Positions 39,290 through 51,479 of a stretch of 64,000 nucleotides of DNA are shown here, piece after piece. A model generated the notes under the pieces. It searched no databases, had not been told where the DNA came from, and saw only the letters and a list, made by a program, of their open reading frames with translations. Made by a program: the position numbers and the translations under genes. The stretch lies in contig CM049309.1 in the NCBI GenBank assembly GCA_026874595.1, positions 44,905,079 through 44,969,078 on the forward strand, given 5' to 3'. How positions within the stretch are numbered: position 1 is the first letter of the stretch; each line of letters opens with the position of its first letter. This stretch comes from Sipunculus nudus. Taxonomy: Eukaryota > Annelida > Sipuncula > Golfingiida > Sipunculidae.

Positions 39290-39850
39290 CTTACGTCCTT
39301 GTATAACATATCTATCTGCTGAGGGTCGTGTGAACATCAAGGCCTATATATAGCGAAAAAATCGACTAAAATTTGTGTGCGCGCGCATCGCTTGGAGAGA
39401 TGGGTTTGCCAAGACAGCGTCCTGAAGGGATTATATCCCATGTTTAGCTGACGCAATCAGCCGTTAAATACGCACATATGACGGCATACAGTCCCTAAAT
39501 GGTCTCCCCCGACGACCATAGGAGAAAGTATTGAAGAAAAATCGATGTGGAGCTTTTTGTATACTCGACCTCCCAAGATGGGGTAATGACAAAACGCCGA
39601 CTTACGCTACATTGGTCTATCCAAACACGGCTCTACAAACGCCGCGCTGTTCAAACATTTGTGGGAGGGATTTGTAACGGGCCATGGCGGGTCTGACCGC
39701 CCGCTTCAAGGGAACTTCTCGATTATAGAAGGACTCGTTCATTGACATCGTATGCCAATATCGGGACCCCTGATTCACAGCGGCTGTTAACTATCCAGTG
39801 TGTACAAACAGTACATGTGTGAACACACTCTTAACCCCGATATATGTATA
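39290..39850. other. Complex island with no open frames
   Basis: Balanced, repeat-free sequence with no 60-codon open frame on either strand. Contains GTGCGCGCGCATCGC near 39377. Candidate non-coding regulatory element. Confidence 0.35.
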
Positions 39851-40325
39851 TATGTAACATGCCTGTACCGAATGGTCATAGAGCACTCCCGTAGTTTACT
39901 GAACCATATATTAGTGTATGTCAAATAATATTTTCACTTTATATTTAGTTCAATTAATTATCTTTAAATCTTTTTTAAATAATCGAGGAAATACACGTAG
40001 GTTATATGATCTGTATACACAGTCAATCAAGTTACGAATTTTGAATATTTTCTACTTATTTCTAATTATTGTGTCATGTAGAGTCATACTTCAGTGTTTA
40101 ACATGTTAGTTGTTTTAATTAAACATTTTAACATTTTGTGATTAAAAAAACTTTTCTTCAGATCGTGCATTCAAAGATGCACATACATTAAAACTCTAGG
40201 ATATTAAGTTTCATGGTGTTAAGGGTGACCACTATACATCATAACAATAATGTCGTCATCACAATGTGTTAATAACGTCATTTTTCCATGTATATATACG
40301 TCACACTTTATATATATACTCTCTC

Positions 40326-40328
<3 letters not shown>

Positions 40329-40371
<43 letters not shown>
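40329..40371. repeat. (TA)n microsatellite
   Basis: TA array preceded by a CTCTCTTC stretch. Confidence 0.95.
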
Positions 40372-40373
<2 letters not shown>

Positions 40374-40439
40374 CTTTTTATATTCTAAATAAATAAATAC
40401 AGACCGGTCTATAATTATAAACAAGTGTAATGACTCGTT

Positions 40440-40930
40440 AATTACAGGAAGATGTCAAATGGTCAGTTTCTCCTCAGGGCAAAGATGCACACTTTGCATT
40501 ATATAGCCCAAATGGTGTCCGACATCAAAAAGGACCGCCGTGGCCAGTGTAAGCTGTCACCCACATAATGTGTTCACAATGTCCTTTTTACAATAACATA
40601 CCCACAGATAAAGACGACGCGTGTTGTACGTATGTTAAACACTGGCCAGGGCATAATAACAGAGTGCCACATCAAAGCCGGAAATTTCTTCACTTTTATT
40701 TACACCATACTGCACGCCATTAGTAATTATTGCCATCATCATTCCCTCGCACTTCGATGTACATTAAGATAAACTTTTATTAGTCATTTGCATATTTACA
40801 ACGGATTGGCCTCAGGGTTTATTATGTCACTCCTGCTTCCGCTGAATGTTCATGGAAGTCTAACTCTTTTTGTTAGCTTTTGACTGCGGATGTAAACACT
40901 ATACTTGACCCAGTACTATACACGTTTATG
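40440..40930. other. Complex island with no open frames
   Basis: Balanced sequence without 60-codon frames. GCCTCAGGGT near 40809 is AP-2-like. Candidate enhancer. Confidence 0.35.
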
Positions 40931-41010
40931 AACATTCATTAATGGGACTTTACATAATAGTTTGATTATTTATAACTCAAAGGCAGTATAATGTCTCTTC
41001 TTCGTTATGG

Positions 41011-41034
41011 CTCTCTCTCTCTCTCTCTCTCTCT

Positions 41035-41077
<43 letters not shown>
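41011..41077. repeat. Compound (CT)n-(TA)n array
   Basis: About 12 CT units followed by TA units; Glu-Arg and Tyr-Ile frames are artefacts. Confidence 0.95.
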
Positions 41078-41079
<2 letters not shown>

Positions 41080-41559
41080 TATATAGATAAACATATACAT
41101 ATATACACACATATATACGAATATATATATATATATTTAAATATATATACATCAATATTTATAAATATATTATTCAGGTTATTATTATGTATAAGGTTAC
41201 TTAATATATATACATATATCTTTGTGTGTATTGTTGTCTCCAGCTTGTGCGTGTAAATTGACTACCTTAAGGTTTTAAGGCATGTGTATGTATCTGAGCA
41301 TTGGTTGTATTTGCTTTACAGCATCCATGACTAACTTTGGTATAAGACACATCTCATCGACACTTAAATACATGTATCATAGTTAATATAGTTGAAATAG
41401 TGTCGGAGCATGAGTGATACAATTAATTAGTCTGTCTAGTATTAACAAATATTTTGCATTTACTAACTGGACAAGTATAAATATATGTTACATATCGCAT
41501 TAGGTGTATTAGGTGTATTTCCAGTAAGTGTTCAATTTCACTTTTACACATGAGCGTAG

Positions 41560-42720
41560 TTTATTTAGTACTCCCCTCACGGGTGAGGGATGATACGTTT
41601 TCCCAGTACTTGGGTTCATTCAGCATATCGTGTAAGATCGTATGGCCTCCATTTTGGAGACTGCTGTAATCCTATTCCGTTTCCAGGATATTATTTATTC
41701 TCAGATACAAAACAGCAGCGACAGCACTGTAAGTGAACCTTCCCAAGGGCTGTGACTGGTGCTGTAGACACGGCTCTTCTGTTGACATTTCAGCCGTTCA
41801 GAAGGGTATCGTGAGGACTTAGTTAAGCTCCTGTAATATCAAACCTGTTCAACATACTTAAATTGCTAGTTTTCCCATATCGAGCTGTCAAATAATCTTT
41901 AATATAAATCGGAAAAAAATCCAGCAAAAGATTAGTTAAGATTCTCCCCGCCAGATGTCACTAGTGCATAGACAACCTGCCCCTGCACGCCCGCACCGTT
42001 AGGCGGCCAAGGAAGACTGGGGGAAAAATGAATAAACACAGGACGGGGAAATATTTGTTAATACAATGGCAGGATATATCAAGCGGTTTGAAGGCCGCCT
42101 TTTATCCTTTATATAATTATTCTCTTCCAAACAGAAATATGGATATCAGAAGTATGCTATCAATATTTATGAAGTGAGAATTAGTCAAAGTACCATCATA
42201 TAGCAAAACCAGTAGGAGAAATAAAATCTGGTCACGGAAGACTCGTTATTAGACTCAAAACCTTCAATCCAGTTTCATTTTCTTTCCGGGTGCACCATTG
42301 TATATGATTTGCCCGGTGTCGCCACTCGCCATTGGCCGTGACAGCTTCGAGGAGCATCGGGATGTTAAGATGCGAGCCCCCGTAGCATCCGCCATCTGGC
42401 GGCGAAGAGTCGCACTAAACAAACAGACTTATTGATCGATGGAGCCGACAGATTCTTAGCACCGCCAGGCATGATGCGTTTACACTACAGATTCTCAGTA
42501 ACTCCACTATAATATTCTGTAATATGGTTTGACGTTTTTAATCCTGTTTATGACTGCAGATCGGTCCTTTCCGGTAATAAGGGAAAAAGACCACTTAGCG
42601 CGTCAACTCTATATCATCTATAACGATATTTGTTTCCCTCCCGTCATCTCTGGACGATCACTATTGACAGAGTGCGGTCTGTACTTAACTGATTTTCCAT
42701 TTTAATATAATAAAACACAC
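41560..42720. other. 1.2-kb island with no open frames
   Basis: One of the largest balanced blocks in intron 1. Neither strand holds a 60-codon open frame. Contains AAATATTTGTTAATAC near 42048, a forkhead-like string, and CATCTGGCGGCG near 42392. Candidate enhancer cluster. Confidence 0.4.
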
Positions 42721-42829
42721 GTCGTTCATTATTATGGATTTTATTTTTTTATATATTTCCATTGAATGATACCGCGCACTTACTGCTATGTCCTATTTTA
42801 TGATTTTTATGAACACGTAAAATTGCTGT

Positions 42830-42831
<2 letters not shown>

Positions 42832-42894
<63 letters not shown>
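42832..42894. repeat. (TA)n microsatellite
   Basis: 63 bases of TA followed by CATA-like units. Confidence 0.95.
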
Positions 42895-42902
<8 letters not shown>

Positions 42903-42949
42903 TACATACATATAAAAGTACTGTAGTTGCCGTTTTGTCTGCAAGGGTT

Positions 42950-43295
42950 TCAAATTCGCGATATTCGCGAAAGGGGAATTATCGCGAAAATAAAACCTTC
43001 ATGAATAAGAGGTCCCGTTGTTTAAGGAAAATTTTATAAGTAAAAGGTTGACCTTATGAATAAAAATAGATCGTGTAAATTCAAAGTTTGATATTTCAAA
43101 TGATATCAGATCTGCCATTAACTGCCATTTACGAAATATATTTAAAAAAATGTAGTACACATAATTTTTTAATTGATTGACTTACTAATGGTTATGCTCT
43201 GTGTATAGGGGTTTCGTACTGTGAGATCGCGAAAATGGATTCTTAGCGAAACAGTGAAAAAGTGAAAATCGCGAAATTTCAACACTGCGAATATG
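42950..43295. repeat. TCGCGAAAA-type dispersed repeat
   Basis: ATTCGCGATATTCGCGAAAG and TTATCGCGAAAATAAAACC near 42955-43000, then GATCGCGAAAATGG near 43224 and AATCGCGAAATTTC near 43267. Together they look like the two ends of one small element about 330 bases long with related but not identical termini. Similar strings occur at 3386-3420 and 35702. Confidence 0.5.
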
Positions 43296-44192
43296 AAGCC
43301 AACCACAATATATATTCTTGTGTGCATGTATGGGTAAAATATTTAGTTTCATTATGTTTGTGCTTCAGTGTGTGAAACTATCTTTAATAACATGTGTTCT
43401 TAATGTAAATCAAACATATACGAAAAAAACATCAGATCTATATTTGGGTATTGGTTTGTTTTGATTGATATTATCTTCTAACAATAGGTATAAATAATAA
43501 TTCCTTGCAATCATGTTTCGAATAAAAAGGACACTAGTATATAAGTAACCGAAAATAATAACGGCTGTTATATATATTATATATAATTATTCATGATCTC
43601 CACATATTTAATGTATTAATGGAAGAACTAATATGAAGGTTGAATAATTTTTCTCTCTTCATCCTGTGTTACCCTTCAGTGGATATATAAAACCATTATG
43701 ATTGTAAACTTGTGATAAGAAATGAGCTTTCACTGCGGTATTCATTTCATCTGCACGTGTGAAAATACCACGACTGGTGTATCATTATCCGCAAAGTTAA
43801 AACAAATCTATAACTGTTATGTAAATGTTTTTGTTGCAAATTGCATAAGTGATCCAAATAAAGCAATTCCATATACAAACATCATGTAAAATGTATATAC
43901 AACAAAAACACAACCATAAGGTTCGTATTACATTGACAATATTACAGATTAAACCAACATGAAAATAAAACAGCACTCAAACGTATCTCAAATTACGCAC
44001 TATATCGATGAACGGCACATTTCTATCGACGGACTGAAAATCTATTTTGTCCCACAACGCCCCCTAGTAATACAAGTAGAACCACATGCACGTTGCAAGT
44101 AATGTTGATTTTTAAAATAAAATAAGGTTACAGTTTTATGGCACTAAAAGGGAAAATTCACATTAACACAAACCGGATTCATGCGTGTATCT

Positions 44193-44196
<4 letters not shown>
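43296..44196. other. AT-rich intronic stretch
   Basis: No gene seen. Confidence 0.5.

Positions 44197-44248
<52 letters not shown>
44197..44248. repeat. (TA)n microsatellite
   Basis: TA array of about 52 bases. Confidence 0.95.
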
Positions 44249-44251
<3 letters not shown>

Positions 44252-44559
44252 AAACTTTTTCTTTTCTTTCTCTCAAATGACAAAATATTATCTACTGCTA
44301 TTTAATATTCCTAGTTTTTTATTAATCTAAAAACATAAATAATTATATAAACGTAATGGTATACAAATTAAAGTTGCATGTATGCATGTGAAAGACTTTG
44401 GTTTGTGTTTTGCGTCAGGTATTGTTGGTAATGTTCAGCTCTTACATGCAATAGATGATATAAATGAAAATATCGATTTTATGTAAAATATTGTAATATA
44501 TTTCTTAAAGTGTCATATATGCATTTATCTTTGTGATTAGCAGCTTTCAGTAGGGTACA

Positions 44560-45400
44560 CGTATATAGACAAACGTGTTCCTTGTAGAATTAAATACACA
44601 TGTGACTTTCCCCGCGGGAGATGAATTTATGTATATTAAAACGGAACCAAAGCTAATCAAAGGGACACCTAAGCGTTAGAAATCCCGGTGGGGGGATTTA
44701 TATGCATTATACGGTCCCCTGTGAATTGAACAGTAAGAAAATCTAAAACTACATGAAACACATTACAGAGTTTACCCCAAGCCAGCGTACATATAGGCAT
44801 CCTGAGGTATTCAAGCCGCGTCTATAGCGTGAAGGTTACATGTGATTGTATCGGTTTTCTGCTGATCGGGTTTGTTTGTTTTGTCAGTGTTAATTCACTT
44901 AACGAACGATGCCGGGCTGAATTTAAAGTAACAAGACCGGGCCAGCATATTGGCGACACGCTGCAAAATCCGTTAACAGACAGTTTAACGTCAACCGTAA
45001 TCATAACGGCAGGGAATTGAAAAATTAGAACAGAAGTGTGGTCATTATAGCTGCGGCAGTCACTGAGTCTTGTGGCTTTAGTGATGTGCTTGATGCCTTT
45101 AGCGGTGTATTTGTCAATGTTGGGATACCAGTTAAAAGATTGGGTTCCATAGGGGAAGCACGGATTGGCCGGTATGCACACAATTAAGGAATATTTCATA
45201 CTAGAATAATCCCATCTGAACTTGCTGTCATTTATGACATGTTGTATTTGTGTTGAACATCAATTAACGTCATCTGGTACACTGACTCATGGCATGTGAG
45301 ATATCTGAACTTGTATGCCATGCATTGTATTTCCAGGCACTTTAGATAATTACCCTGCCGAATATTATCTTAATTCTCACTTAAACCAACAATTTACACA
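44560..45400. other. Complex island with a 125-codon minus-strand frame
   Basis: Minus frame 45199-44822 starts with ATG and runs 125 codons, beginning MKYSLIVCIPANPCFPYG. It is Ser/Thr-rich with no recognisable domain. A plus frame overlaps (44829-45020). No splice or coding context is evident. Either a chance frame in balanced DNA or an unrecognised small gene. Confidence 0.25.
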
Positions 45401-45789
45401 CTCCCGCACACACCCATTTATACATTATTTAATATATTTAATGTACTGTTATATAAAAACAGTAAAATGATAAATCGAACTAGGAAAGCAAATTAATCAA
45501 GGTCTAGAGTAAGATATAAAATTATTTCTGTGATGAGTAAATTGTCATTTCTATAAATTTGATACGCAACAGATACAAATTATGATATTTAGTAATTATA
45601 CGTAAGATGTATGCGTGTTTTCGTTATCAAACATAATCTACAATAGATGCAAATATTGGTATTTATATATAATGGGTTAGATGTACACGTGTTTTGGTAG
45701 CCATGAATATATGCTAAATGTGTGTTAATGTTGTGTATTCTATGATTAATACCAGAAGGCATATTCAGTGTTTCTTAATACATGTGACG

Positions 45790-46720
45790 CGCGTACCACT
45801 TTGAGGATAGAAGGTATTTGGTTCACGAGAGGACAGTAAACGAGGAATTCATTAAGTTTGCTGTTAACATCTGTGCCTGGTCCGCAGTCACAGGGGCGTA
45901 GGGGTTTCCCATGTAATTCATGGACATTATTTGTACACTAATTGTGGTCATATGATGACATATGATCTTGCGACGGTCCCTGGCGTCCGCTGACCGATGA
46001 CCAAATCACACAGCCAGGTCCATAATAACAGCCGTACCGAGCCAGAGATGGCTACTTTTACTGGCCATATATTGCATTTGATTTGGCTGACCTTGTTAGA
46101 AACAGATGCGTCCACGTCTTAATAAAACACGACTGTTTTATTCATGTACTCTATTTCGGAGCGTTGACAGAACTTAAGATTTCCAAAATGACAAATTTCC
46201 GGAGTCCTGAACTCTAGCGCTTCCTGACAGTCCATAGATTGATGGATGGGGGTGCGATCACCAACACAAATCGGACAAAGGCGGGGGCCCGGTTTAACAG
46301 TTGCTACATTCTTACACGGCTAATCAACTGTTTCTTTGAAGTGAGAGCTTGCTGTAAGAAAGCAATAATCTTTGACAAAATGCTGGTATAGATTATAATG
46401 GGTCTCATATCCTATAGGCATTGTATTACACGACGGGGATCAGTTCCCATAAACTTTCGATCGATACAGCCCGATCAGCCATTCAGATCTCTAACAGATG
46501 CTAACGTTGCAGCCTACCGCTGATGCCTATGAATTTTAATGTCAAACCGCCTGAACGTGTGCCAGATTCAGCACTGCTCCAGCCCTCAAACCACTGATGA
46601 TATATACATGTTGCTGTCAACACACACTGTCTTCTAACTCACATCAGTGTCCGCAAAACTTAATCAGAGGTTTACTCTATGACCTCCACTGTCATTCAAC
46701 CAAAATATATAAACTTGTTC
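45790..46720. other. 0.9-kb island with no open frames
   Basis: Balanced repeat-free sequence without 60-codon frames on either strand. Candidate enhancer. Confidence 0.4.
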
Positions 46721-47041
46721 CATGTCAAGTTACACCACAAGTATGATATATATACCTACTCATCGAACATGCCGGTCCAAGATGTATTATACCAGCCAAA
46801 GTTGTAAGAAAATAAGAAGCGGAAACAACTTCAGTATTAATTGTTACATGCGTGCATTTGCTTATGGTATAAAAATATATTCCGCCTGATACGTGTAAAC
46901 TGTCCGTGAAATGAATATATATTTTTAATTCCTTCAATTATATGTGGAAAAACATACGTCCCAAACACAATAAAAGAGCATTTTCCAGTTAATGCAATGT
47001 CTCATTTATATGAGGGAAAATTAAGAGAAAATGAGGCATTT

Positions 47042-47044
<3 letters not shown>

Positions 47045-47101
<57 letters not shown>
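47045..47101. repeat. (TA)n microsatellite
   Basis: TA array of 57 bases. Confidence 0.95.
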
Positions 47102-47105
<4 letters not shown>

Positions 47106-47159
47106 GTTATATTTCTGGAATTACAGCAATTGGCCAAGCTGATTTCTTCATGTTTATGA

Positions 47160-49187
47160 GATTTTTATTGTACACGTGATGATTTCACCTGAGGGCCCAA
47201 TCTCCCATTATCCTAATGGATGTATAGCGAAAATTATCCGAAAGTAATCGTTAAACATCTTCACCTCGACAGTGTCCCCGTTCTCCTACCTTATTCATTT
47301 AATTCATTAAGCGTTAACCCCATGATTAAAGCTATCTGATTTACATGGAGTTTCAACCTACCGTGCCTTTTAATGATCGGCTTCCAGGTATAATGATTAC
47401 AGTTAATTAAGCATAGATGTTTACAATACAAAGTCTTAACTTAATTAACTGGCCAATCTTACCGTCTCAACTGCTTTGGATAATGGTACCCTGGTATAAT
47501 TTACAGATATCTTTGTTTTCTCTCTGTAATATGGTAAATAGTCTGTTGTTAAGAATAATTCCTGTCTTGAAGTAGATTCTAGGTATACCTATATATGGCA
47601 GGCTGTTGGGGGAGGTAATTTTCTCCAATGAGATAATAGGATAATTTCACCTCGGAGCAGAAAGGAGAGTGCTTAACGGGAGCAATTTACCTAATTGGCT
47701 GGACCGGATTAAGCTGGGAGTGCAATTGTGCACTCTGTTTTCCTACTGATGGTCATCCTAATGGCATTGTGTTGACATCACATCTGAGGAGAAAGTTGGC
47801 AGTGCCAGACATACCTAGAGAAAGGCCAACAAAGACCCTTAACTGATAATATAGTTGTTGGTATTTTTGAAGCCGGGGAAGTGTCATCGTTTATTTTCCG
47901 TGCTTTGATTCCGCGCGTCCCCGTGTCTGGCCGGGGAGAGCGGTCTTTCTGTGTGTGCCACTCCCGATCAAGTATACCCATTGCTTAAGTGGCTACAAAA
48001 GAAAATACGGACACATCGGGGTAAATCCCCAACAGCCTAGGACACGTAATTGTATTTTCTTGTAAGAACAACAAGACCGAGTGCCCATTCATTTCCACAG
48101 AGCAGCCTGAAATTACGACAATCGCAAACTCAAACAAGTTAATCTCGTAAAAACTCGCGGCAATTGTTGTTGCAGCAGTTACGTCAGTGGCCGTACGTCA
48201 ACCCGATTTGCCAAATTCGCACCAGGTCGCAGAGAACTATGAACTCCTAAAATAAACTGTCGCGACCTTCCGTATATTTTCAGACAGATTTCTGTTTTCT
48301 GATTTTTGTGCCCGAGCTTCGGTGGCCCTTTATACTTGGGTCTCCATTTGAACTTAAGACGCGGTCCAGGGGCAAAAACCACCGGAACTGACGCTTAGCA
48401 AGTGAAAGGTGTTTTCTGCTTAAATGCGCTCTAACCGAAGGCATGATCAAGCCTCGATTGCCAATGAGTTCTTTATTCAAGTGGGTCTATCGAGTTGGCA
48501 TTGTAGGGCGGGAGACTTCATCAGGCATTGTTGAGATATTACGATGTCTTGTCAATGGGTGCCTCAAAGAAAACTCGACCCATTTAACTTGCTATGGTTG
48601 GATGCCTCCGTCTTCTGAGGTGCTTGTATAAAAGACGCCAAAATTTCTCTCGAAAAACAATACCGTCGTCCTTTTAAGGTACTGATAAGTTTGTTCCCTG
48701 CACAATTACCCCTAATAAAACAAACATACACATATTTTAACGAGCAATTTCACACACAAATAAACGAAAGTATATAATTTCCCCTGCTCATCAGCTAGCC
48801 CCTGCGTGATGGGTTCGGGGCACTTAGGTGTAAAATAATCCTTGTAGTTTGTGGCCGTGGCAGAAAGCCAGATAACAGTCATTAAATTTAGCGCGGGAGA
48901 GCGGTGGTTGGTTCCCTGCGATCATCTATCATTTTGATTAGGACCGAGTAGACAATAGGGCCCCGGACTGGGCGCATCCCTATACATATGTAAGAGTCTG
49001 GAGGCGGGGTATCCCCATAACTACACGTGCGCGCGCTCGCGGTGGAAGCTTGAGTCTCGCCCCGCGGGGAACAAACGTGATACCATCGTAGCTCTCTCCA
49101 CGGGTTTTAACCTGCGGCAACAACTCACGCTAGACACGTCTCTATATGTACTAGAGGGACATCCCATCGGCTAGCCCTAGGCTGGAT
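47160..49187. other. Largest intronic complex block (2 kb)
   Basis: Continuous balanced sequence without simple repeats. Short unrecognised frames occur at 47778-48631. The right part (48780-49187) becomes CpG-rich, contains the palindrome CCCCGCGGGG near 49061, and leads into the MLSVQ first-exon candidate. Likely regulatory or promoter DNA. Confidence 0.4.
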
Positions 49188-49202
49188 ATGTTATCGGTCC
49201 AG
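49188..49202 (+). CDS. Candidate third TFAP2 alternative first exon (MLSVQ)
   Basis: Seen: ATG, four further codons (MLSVQ) and then CAG/GTAAGC, a strong donor in phase 0, compatible with exon 2 at 55997. G is at -3. The 200 bases upstream are CpG-rich (CGTGCGCGCGCTCGCGG near 49025) in an otherwise AT-rich intron, as expected of a promoter-proximal exon, and carry only minimal ATG-stop uORFs. Known: one vertebrate TFAP2A N-terminus is similarly short (MLVHSFSAM). Five codons have almost no statistical weight, so this could be chance or the end of a non-coding first exon. Confidence 0.28.
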
Positions 49203-49204
49203 GT

Positions 49205-49987
49205 AAGCACGTTCACATTTTACCTGGGGTGAAGGAGCACCCCTTTTCTCATTTTCACCCCTGCTTCTGTCAAAATTAATTCGCAGCACTTGCTGCTAAG
49301 CGGGCCTCAGCCATGCCTTGCAGCTACTCCCTATAATTCTTGGTTGGTTTGCTTTCTCGCGTGACTTCATTACCTTTCGAACCACCCTTGTCGATAATTC
49401 GAATTCATAGGTATCAATAGCAAGCACCTTGGCAACTTTAGCAGAAGAAGGTATGAGATAAATTGTAACATTCTGTGTGTAGTTTTAGAAAGAAGTTTTT
49501 GAAATGTATAGTGTTACAGAAAGAACATCTATGAAGTCCTTATTTCTTATATGAAACACGGGAGTAAGGAGTTTTTTCTTCTACAGTTCATATATGACAT
49601 GCCGAAGTCAAATAAGTATTACATCTGGTAGCCGTGGTTACGTTTTTGTTAAAAGCCTGTGAAAACATAGCAGTCACAAACACCGTCAGCATTGGATTTA
49701 TCGTATAATGTCCGAAGGCAGTCTTAAACCCAACGTTGGTGTATCTGAGTCAGTGATCTTTAATTCATGGCCTAATGTAGGACTTCTCATATCGTTGTTC
49801 TGGTTTTACCTAGTCTAACAATTGGCTTAAATTGAAGAAAACATACGGAAATTTATGTTGGAATACTATCATCAGTTTTAAGAAAAAAATTTCGATACCC
49901 TGAAAATTAAAAATCTTTTTTATCAATAATAAATTCCCCCTTACATCCATGTAGGTCAGCCTAATGTTCTATGTATCAGACAAAATA

Positions 49988-49990
<3 letters not shown>
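49205..49990. other. Intronic sequence after the 49.2-kb candidate donor
   Basis: Balanced for about 200 bases, then AT-rich. No gene seen. Confidence 0.4.

Positions 49991-49991
<1 letters not shown>

Positions 49992-50035
<44 letters not shown>
49992..50035. repeat. (TA)n microsatellite
   Basis: TA array of about 44 bases. Confidence 0.95.
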
Positions 50036-50039
<4 letters not shown>

Positions 50040-51222
50040 TATATTTTTGTCTTTACAAGTTTATACAATGCATTTATGCATTTGAAAGCTTAGGATTGGA
50101 TGTTAATAACATTCATTATGCACATAAGTATATAGTATATTGTTTATATATAAATACATATTAAACACATGTTTGACCATGATCGACTCTGTATTATAAT
50201 CACCTTGAGTTTATCAACAGAATTCAGGTAGAAGGGGCCCACAGATAATGATATGCCCCATGTGATATTTTAATTAAACTCAGATGCCGCGTTTCTATTC
50301 ATATATACGAGACGGAGGCACATCAGGGCAGAGCTAATCACTCACATGTGACTGCACGGGGGCCATCGAACATCTGCTTTTAACACGTAAAAGGCCTCCC
50401 TTATCTCTCTGTAGGGAAAGAAAAAAAAACACATAAACGTGTGTTGTTGTGCGTGAATTCATCTTTAATATTCAATTATTGTAAATTCCTCGTCTTGTGT
50501 TATATTACAAAAAAAAGACCCAGTCCGTTATAGCTTAGCCATCTATAGTGCTTTCTTTATATGTAGATAACTGGTATGAATGGACCTCTTATATAAATAC
50601 CTGTGATCCATCATTCTTCTGCAAAGATTTATACTCATATAAACGTTTGTATTATGATCGTCATCATGTTATGAGCGTTGTTATACTGCTCATGAATTCT
50701 CTTTGTTTTAATGAGAGTTGTGTTTATTTTTACCATGTATATATGTACAATCAAATTCACCGACATGTCTATATATATACTTTAGCCGGGAGGATGGTTT
50801 TGGGGTTTAAACCGCAGGCTTGAAGTACACTATAGCATATTATTTTTCAACTGAACATGTCATATAACATTTCTCTCATATACACATTGATACATGTTAT
50901 ATATTTACATGTATGATGTTACACTGAAAAAAAAATGTTTTCTAAGGTTTCTCATAAAAAACGCATGTTACTTGAATAAAAATAATAATGCTAAAATTAT
51001 GTTTTGTTATAAACTTGTTTAGATTTTTTAGAGCAATTAAACACGTGTCAAATAGATTTCACGCCTAAGACCATGCATGCACGTCCCCTCAATTAAGGTA
51101 TATATTTTTAAACTTATGAAGATATAACAGTTTTTAATAAAAAATCATATATTATATATAGACATAAAGATGAGTAAAAGAAAGTTCCAATGGAAACTTA
51201 AGAATCGGGAGAGAAGGGAGTG
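50036..51222. other. AT-rich intronic stretch
   Basis: A small balanced patch lies at about 50220-50420. No gene seen. Confidence 0.4.
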
Positions 51223-51224
51223 TA

Positions 51225-51287
<63 letters not shown>
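51223..51287. repeat. (TA)n microsatellite
   Basis: TA array of about 65 bases; additional TA tracts follow to 51341. Confidence 0.95.
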
Positions 51288-51290
<3 letters not shown>

Positions 51291-51479
51291 GTGTATATAT
51301 ATATACACCGGTATGTATAGTTTAATATATATATATATATTTATTTATTTATTTTTGTGTGTTCTTGCAGACAGTATAGGGTCAGGCTATTTGTAATATA
51401 TAGGATTTTCAACTAATCGGCTTAGGCAGCTTTAGAACCTGTTAAATAAACTGTATTTCATATAATGATTTATTCAGTG

